Positions 24,782-34,117 of a stretch of DNA of 54,711 nt are shown here, piece by piece. The DNA is from an uncultured Leptolinea sp. Its GTDB lineage: Bacteria > Chloroflexota > Anaerolineae > Anaerolineales > Anaerolineaceae. The notes beneath the pieces are model-generated. The model was given only the letters and a program-made list of their open reading frames with translations. It was not told the DNA's origin and searched no databases. Both the position numbers and the translations under genes were made by a program. The first letter of the stretch is position 1. Each line of letters begins with the position of its first letter. Where the stretch lies: the NCBI GenBank assembly GCA_903828565.1, contig CAIKMQ010000001.1, positions 1-54,711 of the forward strand, given 5' to 3'.

Positions 24782-26896
24782 ATGGGCATACAGATCGAAC
24801 GCATCGGAATTAAAAGTATCGGGCCGCTGCAGGCAATGGAATTCACGCTGCGGCGAATCAACCTGTTCTACGGGCATAATGAAGTCGGCAAGACCTTCCT
24901 GGTCGAATTCCTTTACCGTTCCCTTTTCAAAAATCAGCAACTATTACTGCGTAAGAGCGATAACGCCAGCGGGTTGGTGGCCCTCTCAGGCCTGGAAGAA
25001 GGCGAGACCCAATTTGGGCCGGGCAGCCGCAAGAAGCTGGAAGATCTGCTGCCGGGCGCAGAAACCTCCCTGCCCCGCGATTTCAGCCGCCTGCTGGTGG
25101 TCAAAGGCGGTGAGTTGGACCTTTCGAGCGGGGATGCCGGTGTGGATGACGTCATCCTGAAGCAGTTTCTCTCGGGTGAAGGGCTGTTGGATTCCATAAG
25201 TAGCCGAATCAAGCCTGCTGACTACACTGCCACCTATACGGAAGGTGTTATCACAGGTAATCATCAGGGACTGATCAAAAATTACAAAAAAGCAGAATCT
25301 GAATTAAAAGATCTGGATGATTTACTCCGCGAGGTGGAGGGTCACCTGGCGACCGGTGAACTGCTCGAATTGAAACGTCAGCTGGAAGAATTAAATGCCA
25401 GGCAGCAGGTGCAGGACGATGCGAAGCGCCACCAGGCATATTTGCTGAATATCCGCAGGCAGCAGTTGCAGGCGGCACTGGCGAAGCTGCCTGAAGATGA
25501 CCTGGGTTCCATTGGGCAAATGTTGACCCAGCTGGAGGTGAAACGCAGGGACCTGCTGCAAACGAAGGCTGAGTTGGAGCGGAATGTGCAGCAAAGCGCG
25601 CACTATGCCTGGTTGAAGAATGCGGTTTCTGTTTACAGCAATTTGATTAACCACGAGCAGGCCAGTAAAAATTCCCCTGTGACAGTCTGGCTGGTGGTGG
25701 CAGGGATTGCTTTAGTGCTGGCAGTTCTGGCAGGCTTTCTGGATTCTCGCGTCAATATCATCACATCGGCTTTTTGCGCTTTACTGGCAGGCATCTCTGT
25801 TTATATTTACACCCGTGGCAATGGGCGGGTTCCGCCGGATGAGACGCGCCAGACACAATTGGCGGCGATCGAAGCGGATTTCCGCCAGAAATTCAATGCG
25901 CAAGGGAAAATAAATCAGGTAACTCTGGCAGAAAAGCTAGATACAGTGGAAGGTCCTCATTTTGCCAGCCAGAGCAACCGCGAAAGTGTCCGCAACCTTG
26001 AGCAGCAGCTGAGCACCCTGGAGGTGGAGATCCAGGCTGCTATAAAGCCGCTGAGCGGTACAAAAGTGGAAGTACCTGATTTCGAGCCGGTATATATACA
26101 GCTGAAGGAAAAGCGTTCTTCGCTCACGCAGGAATTCAATCTTGTGGATAAAGAATTGGCAAGCCTGAGCATCAATGAAAGCGAATACCGCGTAGAACCT
26201 GCAGCAGAGAGTTACGACGCGGCAGCCTGGTTCGATATTTCACAGCAACAGGAAGCAGCGCGTGAGAAGCTGGATGTTATGGAGGATAACCAGGCAGACC
26301 TGAAGAGCAAAGTAGCCGGCCGGGTGGGATTGCTCTCCACCTCCAACTGGGAAGAATTGTTGACCGAACTGGATGCACAGAGAAAAGAAAAATCTGTTGA
26401 ATACCGTCAGATGAAGGCGGAGATCATCGGCAAGATCGCTGTCATTCGCGTTCTGAAGGAGCTGAAAGAGGAAGAATCGGCACGGATCGAAGCCGGCTTG
26501 CAGGATGAAAATATTGGCAAGTCACTGTTTTCCACCACGGGGCACTACCAGCGCATCCGGCGCGAGGATGGAAAACTGCTGGTTTCAGACAATCAGAGCG
26601 AATATACACTGAATATGCTCAGCACTGGCGCGCATGAACAGGTGCTGTTGGGGCTGCGGCTGGGTTTCGCCTCCCGTGTGCTGCAGGGGCAGCCACTCTT
26701 CCTGATACTCGATGATGCCTTCCAGCATTCCGACTGGAACCGACGAGAAAACTTGGTGAAGCAGATGTTCAGCCTGGCAGATAGCGGTTGGCAGATCTTG
26801 TACTTCAGCATGGATGACAACATCCGCGACCTGTACCAGAAATTTGGGAAGGGGCGCAAAGATTACCAGATGATCCCGCTGGATCCGGCAAAATGA
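24782..26896 (+). CDS. YhaN/SbcC-like coiled-coil ATPase with membrane segments
   Basis: A 704-aa SMC/Rad50-family ATPase. Walker A is YGHNEVGKT (about 30-38), the signature motif LSTGAHEQVLLGLRLGFA (about 614-631) and Walker B LFLILDDAFQHSD shortly after. Long coiled coils (about 170-285 and 370-570) flank a hydrophobic hairpin of two membrane helices (VWLVVAGIALVLAVLAGFL and the next segment, about 300-345), where Rad50 or SbcC would have a zinc hook. This is the arrangement of YhaN-type proteins. It probably binds the SbcD-like protein encoded upstream and tethers DNA-end processing to the membrane. Confidence 0.85.
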   Translation: MGIQIERIGIKSIGPLQAMEFTLRRINLFYGHNEVGKTFLVEFLYRSLFKNQQLLLRKSDNASGLVALSGLEEGETQFGPGSRKKLEDLLPGAETSLPRDFSRLLVVKGGELDLSSGDAGVDDVILKQFLSGEGLLDSISSRIKPADYTATYTEGVITGNHQGLIKNYKKAESELKDLDDLLREVEGHLATGELLELKRQLEELNARQQVQDDAKRHQAYLLNIRRQQLQAALAKLPEDDLGSIGQMLTQLEVKRRDLLQTKAELERNVQQSAHYAWLKNAVSVYSNLINHEQASKNSPVTVWLVVAGIALVLAVLAGFLDSRVNIITSAFCALLAGISVYIYTRGNGRVPPDETRQTQLAAIEADFRQKFNAQGKINQVTLAEKLDTVEGPHFASQSNRESVRNLEQQLSTLEVEIQAAIKPLSGTKVEVPDFEPVYIQLKEKRSSLTQEFNLVDKELASLSINESEYRVEPAAESYDAAAWFDISQQQEAAREKLDVMEDNQADLKSKVAGRVGLLSTSNWEELLTELDAQRKEKSVEYRQMKAEIIGKIAVIRVLKELKEEESARIEAGLQDENIGKSLFSTTGHYQRIRREDGKLLVSDNQSEYTLNMLSTGAHEQVLLGLRLGFASRVLQGQPLFLILDDAFQHSDWNRRENLVKQMFSLADSGWQILYFSMDDNIRDLYQKFGKGRKDYQMIPLDPAK

Positions 26897-26920
26897 CCTG
26901 TAGAAAAGTGAACCTGGGCC

Positions 26921-29900
26921 ATGCCGACTGAACTGCTTATCTCACCCCCTGCGACCGGGAAGACCACGACTTGCATACAGCGCATTCGCGCAACCCTGGC
27001 CGATCAACCGCTGGCGAAGGTCTGGGTGCTCGTCCCCGACCAACTGCAGGTGGCTGCGTTCAAACGTCGCCTGGCACAGGCAGGCGGTACTCTGGGCGTG
27101 AGGGTGGCTACTTTCCCATTCCTTTACCGTCAGCTACTGCAATCCTGCGGCGGGGATGTGCCGCACGCATCCAGTTCATTAGTTCACCGTATCCTTCAGC
27201 AGGTGGTGAATGATGCAGCGGATAGTGGCAAGCTGGAATATTTTGCCCCGCTGCAGAACATGCCGGGATTCATTCAATCGCTGCGCGAGGCCTTCGCCGA
27301 ACTGAAGAACGGCATGGTCAAGCCGGAGCATTTCACCGCCGTTGCGGATGGTGCTCCTCTGGCGACGCGGGAGCTGGCCATGCTGTATGCCGGTTTTCAA
27401 GAGAAGGTCCGTTCTTTGGGCATGGCGGATCAGGAGGGTTATGCCTGGCTCGCCATCAAAGAGTTGGAGGGAAACCAAAGCCTGGCAGCGGACATCCGCC
27501 TGCTGGTTGTGGATGGTTTTGATGCCTTCACCCCTGCCCAGCACCGTGCCTTGCAGCTGCTGACAGCCAGCGTCACACATACGATCATATCCCTGCCCGG
27601 CGCCGTGCCTTTCATGCGGGCGGCCCACCGGCGCTATGAAAATGACGGTATCAGCCTGGTAGAAAGATTTGGCGCGCCTCAATCAGCAGCACTGAAAGAA
27701 CCGTCCCTGCCGCCCGACCTGCTGTTGTTGGAAAGGAACCTGTTTGAGGTTCACAGCGATCGGATGATCCCCGCCGGCCAGGTGGAGCTGCTGGAAGCGC
27801 AATCACCGACTGAAGAGGCGCGCGAAGCGCTCCGCTGGATCAAGCAGCGCGTGATACGCGATGGCCTCCAACCCGGAAATTGCGCGATCTTCTACCCGAC
27901 AAGCGAGGAATACCGTCAGGGGTTGAAAACCTGCGCGGCTGAATTTGGCATACCGATCTACTTTACCAGTGCTGAGCCGCTTAGCCAATCTACAGCTGTG
28001 ACGGCGGTCCTGACCATGTTGGATTTTCCGGCTGGGGGGTACAAGGCACGCAGGCTGATCAACCTGCTGCGTTCACCTTACTTCCATCTGGGTGAGATCT
28101 CTGACCATGCCGATGAGATGGAAAAGGTTTGGCGGGCAGCACAGGTAGTGGAAGGGCTCGACCAGTGGCGGGATGCCTGGACCAGGCTTGCCAACCCGCT
28201 CCGCGACCGGCAAATTGAAGCCCTGGATGATGAATGGCGCAACCCTGGCTTACCGCGCGAAGCAGAAGCAGCCAGATTGGCCGATCTGACAGAATCACTG
28301 TTTGAAAAGCTGACACCGCCGGATGCCCTTCAGGTGGCGACCTCCTGGGTCACCTGGTTGGAAGATCTGCTGGAAAGCACCGGCTTCTTTGAGCAGGTAA
28401 AGGACGGCCCGGATCAGGAATCCGCTGCTGCCTTAAGGGATTGCCTGAGCGCGCTCGTCCAGGCGGATGTGATTGCGGGTGGAAAGCCGGTAGATTTTAG
28501 CCAATTTGTGAATGACCTGCGCGGTACACTGGATGGCATGGGGCAGCGTGACTCCACCCGTTCCGGTGGAAGCGCGGTTCTGGCTGCAGCCATGACCGAA
28601 GCGCGCGGGTTGCGCTTCACCGCGGTTGCCATTCTCGGATTATCCGAAGGCACCTTCCCCGCGGTCGAGCATTCCGATCCATTTTTGGGTGAAGCGCTGC
28701 GTGCCCGGCTGGGATTGGAACCGCGGCTTGGCAGGTTCCAATCCAGCCTGTTTTACCAGGCAGTCACCCGGGCCGATAAACGTCTGCTGCTTACGCGCCC
28801 GTACCTGTCGGATAAAGGGGAAGCTCAGGAACCTTCCGCGTACTGGAAGGATGTAGCAGCGCTTTTCGTAAAAAATTCTGAACGCAGAGTACGCCCGGAT
28901 GTTCCGCGCGCGCAGGCGGATGCCGGTTCCCGGCAGGAGCTGCTCTTTTCAGCCGTCTCTGCTGGTGAACCACCGTTGGATGAGGATCTGCAAGGTGAAT
29001 GCTGGCAGTCCCTGATGCATACTCGTATGGTGCTGGCTGCGCGCCGTGCCCGGTCCGCTCGCGGCAGGCATGAAGGGCAGGTGACCAGGCTGGCAGGGCT
29101 GCTGATGGATCGATTCTCCGCGGAGCATATCTGGAGTGCCTCCGCTCTGGAGGAATTTGGCAGCTGCCCCTTCCGCTTCTATGCCTCTGCTGTTTTGAAG
29201 CTGGATGCGCAGAGCGAGCCGGAGCCGGGGATGGATGCCGCACAGCGCGGTTCTATCTATCATGCGATATTGGAATTGACCTATCACGATGCGGCGCACC
29301 CGGAGCGTGTGGAAGACCTGCTGTCAGCCCTGATGGATGCAGCCAGCCGGGTTTTTGAGGTGGCTCCCCGCAAATACGGTTTCAGGCCATCTGCGGTTTG
29401 GGAATTTGAGCAGGAAGATATCCTGAAAAAGCTGACCGAAAGCATTCGCGCCATGGCGGAGGAAACTGAATGGAGACCATTCGCGTATGAAATGCCGTTT
29501 GGCAGCCACGGCGCGCCGGCATTGGATCTTGCCCTGGATGGCGAGAGCATCTTGCTGAAGGGCAAGATCGACCGGGTGGACCGCAATGGCGGTGGAATGC
29601 TGCGGGTGGTGGATTACAAAACGAGCGGCAATTATGGCAACGATAACTTAGAAGAGGGAGAGAAGTTGCAATTGCCGTTGTATGCCATGGCAGTGGCACG
29701 CCTGAGCCTGGGCCAGCCGGCAGATGGCATCTACTGGAGCATTAGTGACGCGAAAGCCATGAGCCTGTCTCTGGCGAAATTCAAGTCCGACATGGGTGAG
29801 GGTTTGGAAGCAGCAGAAGCTGTGGCCGTGTCACATATCAACCGAATGGTGCTGGAGATCCGGGCAGGCGAATTCGTCCCCAGCCGGCCGGAGGCGGGCT

Positions 29901-29956
29901 GCCCGGCATACTGCCCGGCAGTGAGCTGGTGCTGGCGTTACAAGAAAGGCTATTGA
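26921..29956 (+). CDS. addB: AddB-like ATP-dependent nuclease subunit
   Basis: A 1011-aa protein with an N-terminal P-loop (PPATGKTTT, 9-17), degenerate helicase motifs including RGLRFTAVAILGLSEGTFPA, and a C-terminal PD-(D/E)XK nuclease: SALEEFGSCPFRFYAS, GSIYHAILE, LKGKIDRVDR and VVDYKTSG. The Cys near 748 (SCPFRF) with the C-terminal CPAYC...WC (C-x3-C-x5-C) suggests the iron-sulfur staple of AddB nucleases, with slightly different spacing from the C-x2-C-x5-C I recall for AddB. With AddA it would process double-strand breaks for recombination. It starts 24 nt after the ATPase stop; addA begins 5 nt after its own stop. Confidence 0.85.
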   Translation: MPTELLISPPATGKTTTCIQRIRATLADQPLAKVWVLVPDQLQVAAFKRRLAQAGGTLGVRVATFPFLYRQLLQSCGGDVPHASSSLVHRILQQVVNDAADSGKLEYFAPLQNMPGFIQSLREAFAELKNGMVKPEHFTAVADGAPLATRELAMLYAGFQEKVRSLGMADQEGYAWLAIKELEGNQSLAADIRLLVVDGFDAFTPAQHRALQLLTASVTHTIISLPGAVPFMRAAHRRYENDGISLVERFGAPQSAALKEPSLPPDLLLLERNLFEVHSDRMIPAGQVELLEAQSPTEEAREALRWIKQRVIRDGLQPGNCAIFYPTSEEYRQGLKTCAAEFGIPIYFTSAEPLSQSTAVTAVLTMLDFPAGGYKARRLINLLRSPYFHLGEISDHADEMEKVWRAAQVVEGLDQWRDAWTRLANPLRDRQIEALDDEWRNPGLPREAEAARLADLTESLFEKLTPPDALQVATSWVTWLEDLLESTGFFEQVKDGPDQESAAALRDCLSALVQADVIAGGKPVDFSQFVNDLRGTLDGMGQRDSTRSGGSAVLAAAMTEARGLRFTAVAILGLSEGTFPAVEHSDPFLGEALRARLGLEPRLGRFQSSLFYQAVTRADKRLLLTRPYLSDKGEAQEPSAYWKDVAALFVKNSERRVRPDVPRAQADAGSRQELLFSAVSAGEPPLDEDLQGECWQSLMHTRMVLAARRARSARGRHEGQVTRLAGLLMDRFSAEHIWSASALEEFGSCPFRFYASAVLKLDAQSEPEPGMDAAQRGSIYHAILELTYHDAAHPERVEDLLSALMDAASRVFEVAPRKYGFRPSAVWEFEQEDILKKLTESIRAMAEETEWRPFAYEMPFGSHGAPALDLALDGESILLKGKIDRVDRNGGGMLRVVDYKTSGNYGNDNLEEGEKLQLPLYAMAVARLSLGQPADGIYWSISDAKAMSLSLAKFKSDMGEGLEAAEAVAVSHINRMVLEIRAGEFVPSRPEAGCPAYCPAVSWCWRYKKGY

Positions 29957-29961
29957 TACCG

Positions 29962-32900
29962 ATGGATGATTCATTATCTGAAAGGGTAGCCAGTTTCTTT
30001 AAATTAGATGAAAAACAGTCGCCGGCTGCCTTGGAACGCGAGCGGGATGTGGTGGTGACTGCAGGGGCTGGCAGCGGAAAGACGCGCACCCTGGTAGCAA
30101 GGTATGTATCCTTGCTGGCTGAGCAGGGCGATCCACGGCGGATCGTTGCCATCACATTTACAGATAAGGCCGCCCTTGAAATGCGCTCACGCGTACGGGC
30201 AGCCGTCGCGGAATTCGCACTGGCAGCCACCGAGCCTGAGGAGAAAACGCTTTGGATGGATCTGAATGCCCGCATGGATTCCGCCCGCATCTCGACCATC
30301 CACAGCCTGTGTCTGGAAATCCAGCGCGCGCACCCGGCAGAAGCCGGCATTGATCCGAAATGCTCTCTGATGGATGACGGCAATACTTGCGCGCTGCAGC
30401 TGCAGGTGGTGCAAGATACCCTCAGCCTGCTGGCTGAAGACCGGCGCTACCGCCTTTTATTTGAGGTGCTATCCGTTCGGCGCGTGCAGGATGTTTTATT
30501 AAAACTGTTGGAGAACCGGCTGGATGCGGATTGGCTGCTGAAAGACCCGGGTAGCGTCACAAGCGTGCTGGCTGATACTTATGCCGCCGTCATGCTGGCT
30601 CCTGAGATCGTGGATTGTGCCAATTGGATACGTGGCCAGTCCATACAGAGCTTGGAGGAGGAAGCCGGTGATAAGCTGGCTGGCCAACTGAAGGAATGGC
30701 ATATGTTCTGGCAGCAGGCTGAAGCAAAGCTGGAGGAAGGCAGCCTGAACGGCTGCATCGCTGCCTGGATCTCCGCGCGCAGGTCTACCGGGGGTGGGGC
30801 CGGTAAAAAAGACAGCATCGGCAGGGAGATCAAGAATACGATCAATGTGTACATGGATCAGTTTATTTCTCCCCTTTATGGGGAAAAGAAAAATGTCACT
30901 GAGCTGCCGGATGTTGAATTCGAAGAAAAATACTCTGCGGTGATGGAATTGGTGGCAGAAGCTTTCTATATCCTTCAGGAGGCCTACCGGCAGGAAAAAG
31001 CACGCCTCAGATCGCTGGATTATGACGATCTGGAAGGCGGAGCGGTGGAACTCCTCAAAGATGAAGCCGTCCGCAGAAAATGGCAGGCGGAGGTATCTGC
31101 CATGCTGGTGGATGAGTTTCAGGATACGAACGCGCGCCAGCGTGAGATCGTAGAAGCACTGGCCGGCGATGCAGGGAAACTCTTCGTGGTGGGAGATGCC
31201 CGCCAGAGCATCTACCGTTTCCGCCGCGCAGATGTGACCGTCTTCCGCCAGATGAAAAGCGAGAAAGAGCAGCGCGGCGGATTGGGCGTATCTTTGGATA
31301 TCACCTACCGCACGCACGCGCCGTTGCTGCTGGCTGCCGGTGACATTCTCTCGCGGCTGATGGGTACACAGCCCGATTCGAAGCGCCCGTACTATGAACC
31401 GTTCTCACCAATGAAGGCAAACCGGCAGATTCCACCGCCGGAAAACCCGGCCCCGCACCTGGAAGTGCTCATCGGGGTGGCAAAGAAAACCAACACTGCC
31501 CGCCCGCTGTCTGCCAGAATGCTCGTGCAGCGTCTAATCGAGCTGAAGGAAGAGGGCCAGATCGAGGCATGGAGCGATGTGGTGTTGTTGTTCCGCTCCA
31601 CCACTGCCTACCCGGAATATGAAGACGCGCTGGAATCCGCGGGGATACCATTCGTTACCGTTGCCGGGCGCGGGTTCTACGCCCGGCCAGAGATCCGCGA
31701 CTTGCTGAACATCTTGCGGGCGCTGGCCAACCCGGCTGATGACCTGGCGTTAGCCGGGCTGCTGCGTTCGCCGGCTTTTGGTGTCTCAGATGAAGGTTTG
31801 TTCCACCTGCGCTGGCGGGGGGAGGAAATGCTTCCCTATAAGCAGGCACTGGAGGAGAACCTGGCGCAAATGGACCCGGAGGACAGGTACCGGGCCGGGC
31901 TGGCGCGGGATTTTCTGCATCAATTCTGGCAGATGGTTGACCGCATGCCGGTGGCTGAGCTGTTGAAGCAGGTGGTGGACCGGCTCGATTACCGCGCCAT
32001 GCTGGCTGAAGAGGGTGGCGGGGTGGCCAGCGGAAGGCTGTGGCGCAACCTGGATAAGCTGCTGCGGGACGCGCATAAAAGCCATGTGGTGAACGTACGT
32101 GATTTTCTGGATTACCTGAAAGCGCTTGATGATGTTGGCGCACGGGAAGGTGAAGCGACTACCGAAGCCCTGGGCGCTGTCAGCCTGATGACCATTCATA
32201 AATCCAAAGGGCTGGAGTACAAGGTGGTGGTGTTGGCAGATGCCAGCAATGTTGCCCGTTTCAGGTCGGAACCGGTACTGCTGCTGCCATCCATCGGCGC
32301 GGCGGTCAGAAGTGACCCAGAGTCGTTGGAATTCTACCTGGCGAAGCAGGTGGATAAACAGGAAGATGAAACCGAACGGCAGCGCCTGTTATATGTAGCC
32401 CTGACCCGCGCGAAAGATAAGCTGCTAATCTGCGGGCATGGAACGAATGGTAAAAGAGCTGCAATTAACGGCTGGCTGTCTGATGTGCTGGGTGTGATGG
32501 GGTTGGAGAAAAAAGAATTACTGGAAGAGATACTTGCTGAAAGAGAGGTGCGGCTGGAAAGCGGGCAGATGGCTGTGCTGCGCATGGCAGCGGGCGAGCT
32601 TTCTTCCGGGCAGAAGCAATTGGCCCCCGCGCGGCCTGATGTTCCACCTGCTGCCGGCGTGCCCATCTACCGCACCCTGATCGCAGTGAAGCCGGCAGAG
32701 GAGTTGGATGGCAAACATGGCGACAAGCCTTTGCGCGGCCGGGTCACCGGAGAAATGCAGGTGATGGATCCGCTGGTGCTTGGTTCGATGGTCCACAAAG
32801 CGGTGGAGGTCTGGAGCTGCCTTTCGGATGGAACGCTGGAGGTTGTGCTGAATAAAGTGGCATTGGAGAAGGGGTTGGCAGAGCTTACACAGAGAACCGA

Positions 32901-33252
32901 GGCAGTGTCCAAGGCGCGTGAATTGCTGGCCAGGCTGCAGGCGCATTCGCTCTGGCAGCAGATCCACTCGGCCAGTGAACGGCACCACGAGGTCTCGTAT
33001 TCGATCCTACTGAATGGCTGGCAGCAGAACGGCGTGATCGATCTGCTGTACAAGTCTGCCGGTACATGGCATGTGACGGACCTGAAAACCGACAGCATCC
33101 GCTCGGAGGATGAAAAAACGAAACTGATCCGCATTTACCAGGCGCAGGTGGGGGCGTATTGCCAGGCAGTGCGTGAGCAGATGGGAGTTACCCCCGCGGG
33201 TCACCTATGTTTTATGGATGACAACGGCAAGGTTTCTGTCGTGGATATTTAG
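29962..33252 (+). CDS. addA: AddA-like UvrD-family helicase-nuclease
   Basis: Superfamily 1A helicase of about 1096 aa. Motifs in order: TAGAGSGKTRTL (about 33-44), ITFTDKAALEM, STIHSLCLEIQ, LVDEFQDTNARQ (Walker B), VVGDARQSIYRFRRAD, SLMTIHKSKGLEYKVVVLAD and LLYVALTRAKDKLLICG. The C-terminal nuclease has GVIDLLY and VTDLKTD. With the AddB-like subunit it forms the RecBCD-type enzyme for break repair. ATG at 29962 follows the addB stop by 5 nt; a GTG at 29929 is in frame but would overlap addB. A terminator hairpin follows. Confidence 0.9.
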   Translation: MDDSLSERVASFFKLDEKQSPAALERERDVVVTAGAGSGKTRTLVARYVSLLAEQGDPRRIVAITFTDKAALEMRSRVRAAVAEFALAATEPEEKTLWMDLNARMDSARISTIHSLCLEIQRAHPAEAGIDPKCSLMDDGNTCALQLQVVQDTLSLLAEDRRYRLLFEVLSVRRVQDVLLKLLENRLDADWLLKDPGSVTSVLADTYAAVMLAPEIVDCANWIRGQSIQSLEEEAGDKLAGQLKEWHMFWQQAEAKLEEGSLNGCIAAWISARRSTGGGAGKKDSIGREIKNTINVYMDQFISPLYGEKKNVTELPDVEFEEKYSAVMELVAEAFYILQEAYRQEKARLRSLDYDDLEGGAVELLKDEAVRRKWQAEVSAMLVDEFQDTNARQREIVEALAGDAGKLFVVGDARQSIYRFRRADVTVFRQMKSEKEQRGGLGVSLDITYRTHAPLLLAAGDILSRLMGTQPDSKRPYYEPFSPMKANRQIPPPENPAPHLEVLIGVAKKTNTARPLSARMLVQRLIELKEEGQIEAWSDVVLLFRSTTAYPEYEDALESAGIPFVTVAGRGFYARPEIRDLLNILRALANPADDLALAGLLRSPAFGVSDEGLFHLRWRGEEMLPYKQALEENLAQMDPEDRYRAGLARDFLHQFWQMVDRMPVAELLKQVVDRLDYRAMLAEEGGGVASGRLWRNLDKLLRDAHKSHVVNVRDFLDYLKALDDVGAREGEATTEALGAVSLMTIHKSKGLEYKVVVLADASNVARFRSEPVLLLPSIGAAVRSDPESLEFYLAKQVDKQEDETERQRLLYVALTRAKDKLLICGHGTNGKRAAINGWLSDVLGVMGLEKKELLEEILAEREVRLESGQMAVLRMAAGELSSGQKQLAPARPDVPPAAGVPIYRTLIAVKPAEELDGKHGDKPLRGRVTGEMQVMDPLVLGSMVHKAVEVWSCLSDGTLEVVLNKVALEKGLAELTQRTEAVSKARELLARLQAHSLWQQIHSASERHHEVSYSILLNGWQQNGVIDLLYKSAGTWHVTDLKTDSIRSEDEKTKLIRIYQAQVGAYCQAVREQMGVTPAGHLCFMDDNGKVSVVDI

Positions 33253-33295
33253 AAAGCCCCCCGCTTTAAGGCGGGTATTGGTAAAAGTACCTGCA

Positions 33296-33324
33296 GGAGC
33301 GAGGACTTCCTCGCTCCGTTTGTT
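33296..33324 (+). terminator. Terminator after the add operon
   Basis: Nine-bp stem GGAGCGAGG / CCTCGCTCC with loop ACTT (33296-33317), followed by GTTTGTT. A weaker hairpin, CCCGC/GCGGG, is at 33260-33275. The arms resemble the palindrome at 51029-51067, so this may be a REP-like element acting as a terminator. The rest of the gap to 33483 shows nothing else. Confidence 0.7.
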
Positions 33325-33483
33325 ATTCTTGGGATCGGATTGCTGGGTGGGTGTTCTCCATCTGGCTTGTAGTCCTTGACAGGATCAGATGAAAAAGATT
33401 CAAACTGCAGGATTCCAGCCAGGTAGATCTAAAAAGGCTATGATAAATAGTTCTTCATACTCTTTGAATTTCAGCTGTCCATT

Positions 33484-34104
33484 TTACTTCAGCAATCTAT
33501 CCAACGCTCTGCGGGACTGCGCGCGGACCTGATCATGCAGGCTGCGCTTGTGCGAATCCATAGTAACCACAACGGGCAATCTTTCCACGTGGATCACCCA
33601 CATGGCTTCCGGAACGCCGAGCTCCAGCAGATGCACGCGAAGCACTTCGGTGACAGTTTGCGCGATCACTGCTGCTGCTCCGCCAATGGCATGAAAGTAA
33701 ACCGCCGGGGATGCATGAAGGGCATCCAATGTTTTTTGCCCCATCCCGCCCTTGCCTATGACACCTTTCAGGTTGAACAGGCGGATCACATCAGCCTGGT
33801 ACGGCTCTTCGCGCATACTGGTCGTGGGTCCGGCGGCAACAATCCGGTATTGCCGGGTATCCAGCCCGGTGACAACTGGCCCGCAGTGGAAGATCACCCC
33901 GCGATCAAGCACTGCCTTCAGTTCCTTCAGCGTGGCCTGCTCCTGCGGGGAAGGCGGTTGCAGCGGATGGATGAAGGCATCTGCAAGCCACTTATGCGCG
34001 GCATCCCGGGCTGTGACAACGACCCCGGAGAGGAGCACTGTATCGCCAACTTTCAGGCTTCGGATGGCATCATCAGTGATGGGAGTGCGCAGTTCAATGG
34101 TCAT
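33484..34104 (-). CDS. Fumarate hydratase class I, beta (C-terminal) subunit
   Basis: A 206-aa beta subunit of iron-sulfur fumarase/tartrate dehydratase. Typical stretches: RSLKVGDTVLLSGVVVTARDAAHK, IFHCGPVV, VAAGPTTSMREEPY, VIGKGGMGQKT and the C-terminal VERLPVVVTMDSH. It completes the active site formed with the alpha subunit, whose gene ends 13 nt upstream. Fumarase is preferred over L-tartrate dehydratase because the malic enzyme gene is in the same operon, but the sequence alone does not decide. Confidence 0.9.
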   Translation of the reverse strand: MTIELRTPITDDAIRSLKVGDTVLLSGVVVTARDAAHKWLADAFIHPLQPPSPQEQATLKELKAVLDRGVIFHCGPVVTGLDTRQYRIVAAGPTTSMREEPYQADVIRLFNLKGVIGKGGMGQKTLDALHASPAVYFHAIGGAAAVIAQTVTEVLRVHLLELGVPEAMWVIHVERLPVVVTMDSHKRSLHDQVRAQSRRALDRLLK

Positions 34105-34117
34105 GGGGCGGCCTCCG

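Noticed and set aside
23737-26896. Calling the pair sbcD-sbcC outright
   Set aside because: The ATPase is much shorter than SbcC and has a membrane hairpin instead of a zinc hook, so YhaO/YhaN-like is the safer description.
30499-31317. 272-codon minus-strand frame opposite addA
   Set aside because: Antisense shadow of well-conserved helicase motifs, promoted by GC-rich codon bias.
33253-33483. Small RNA gene in the gap after addA
   Set aside because: Two hairpins are visible, but no promoter; they are explained as a terminator or REP-like palindrome.
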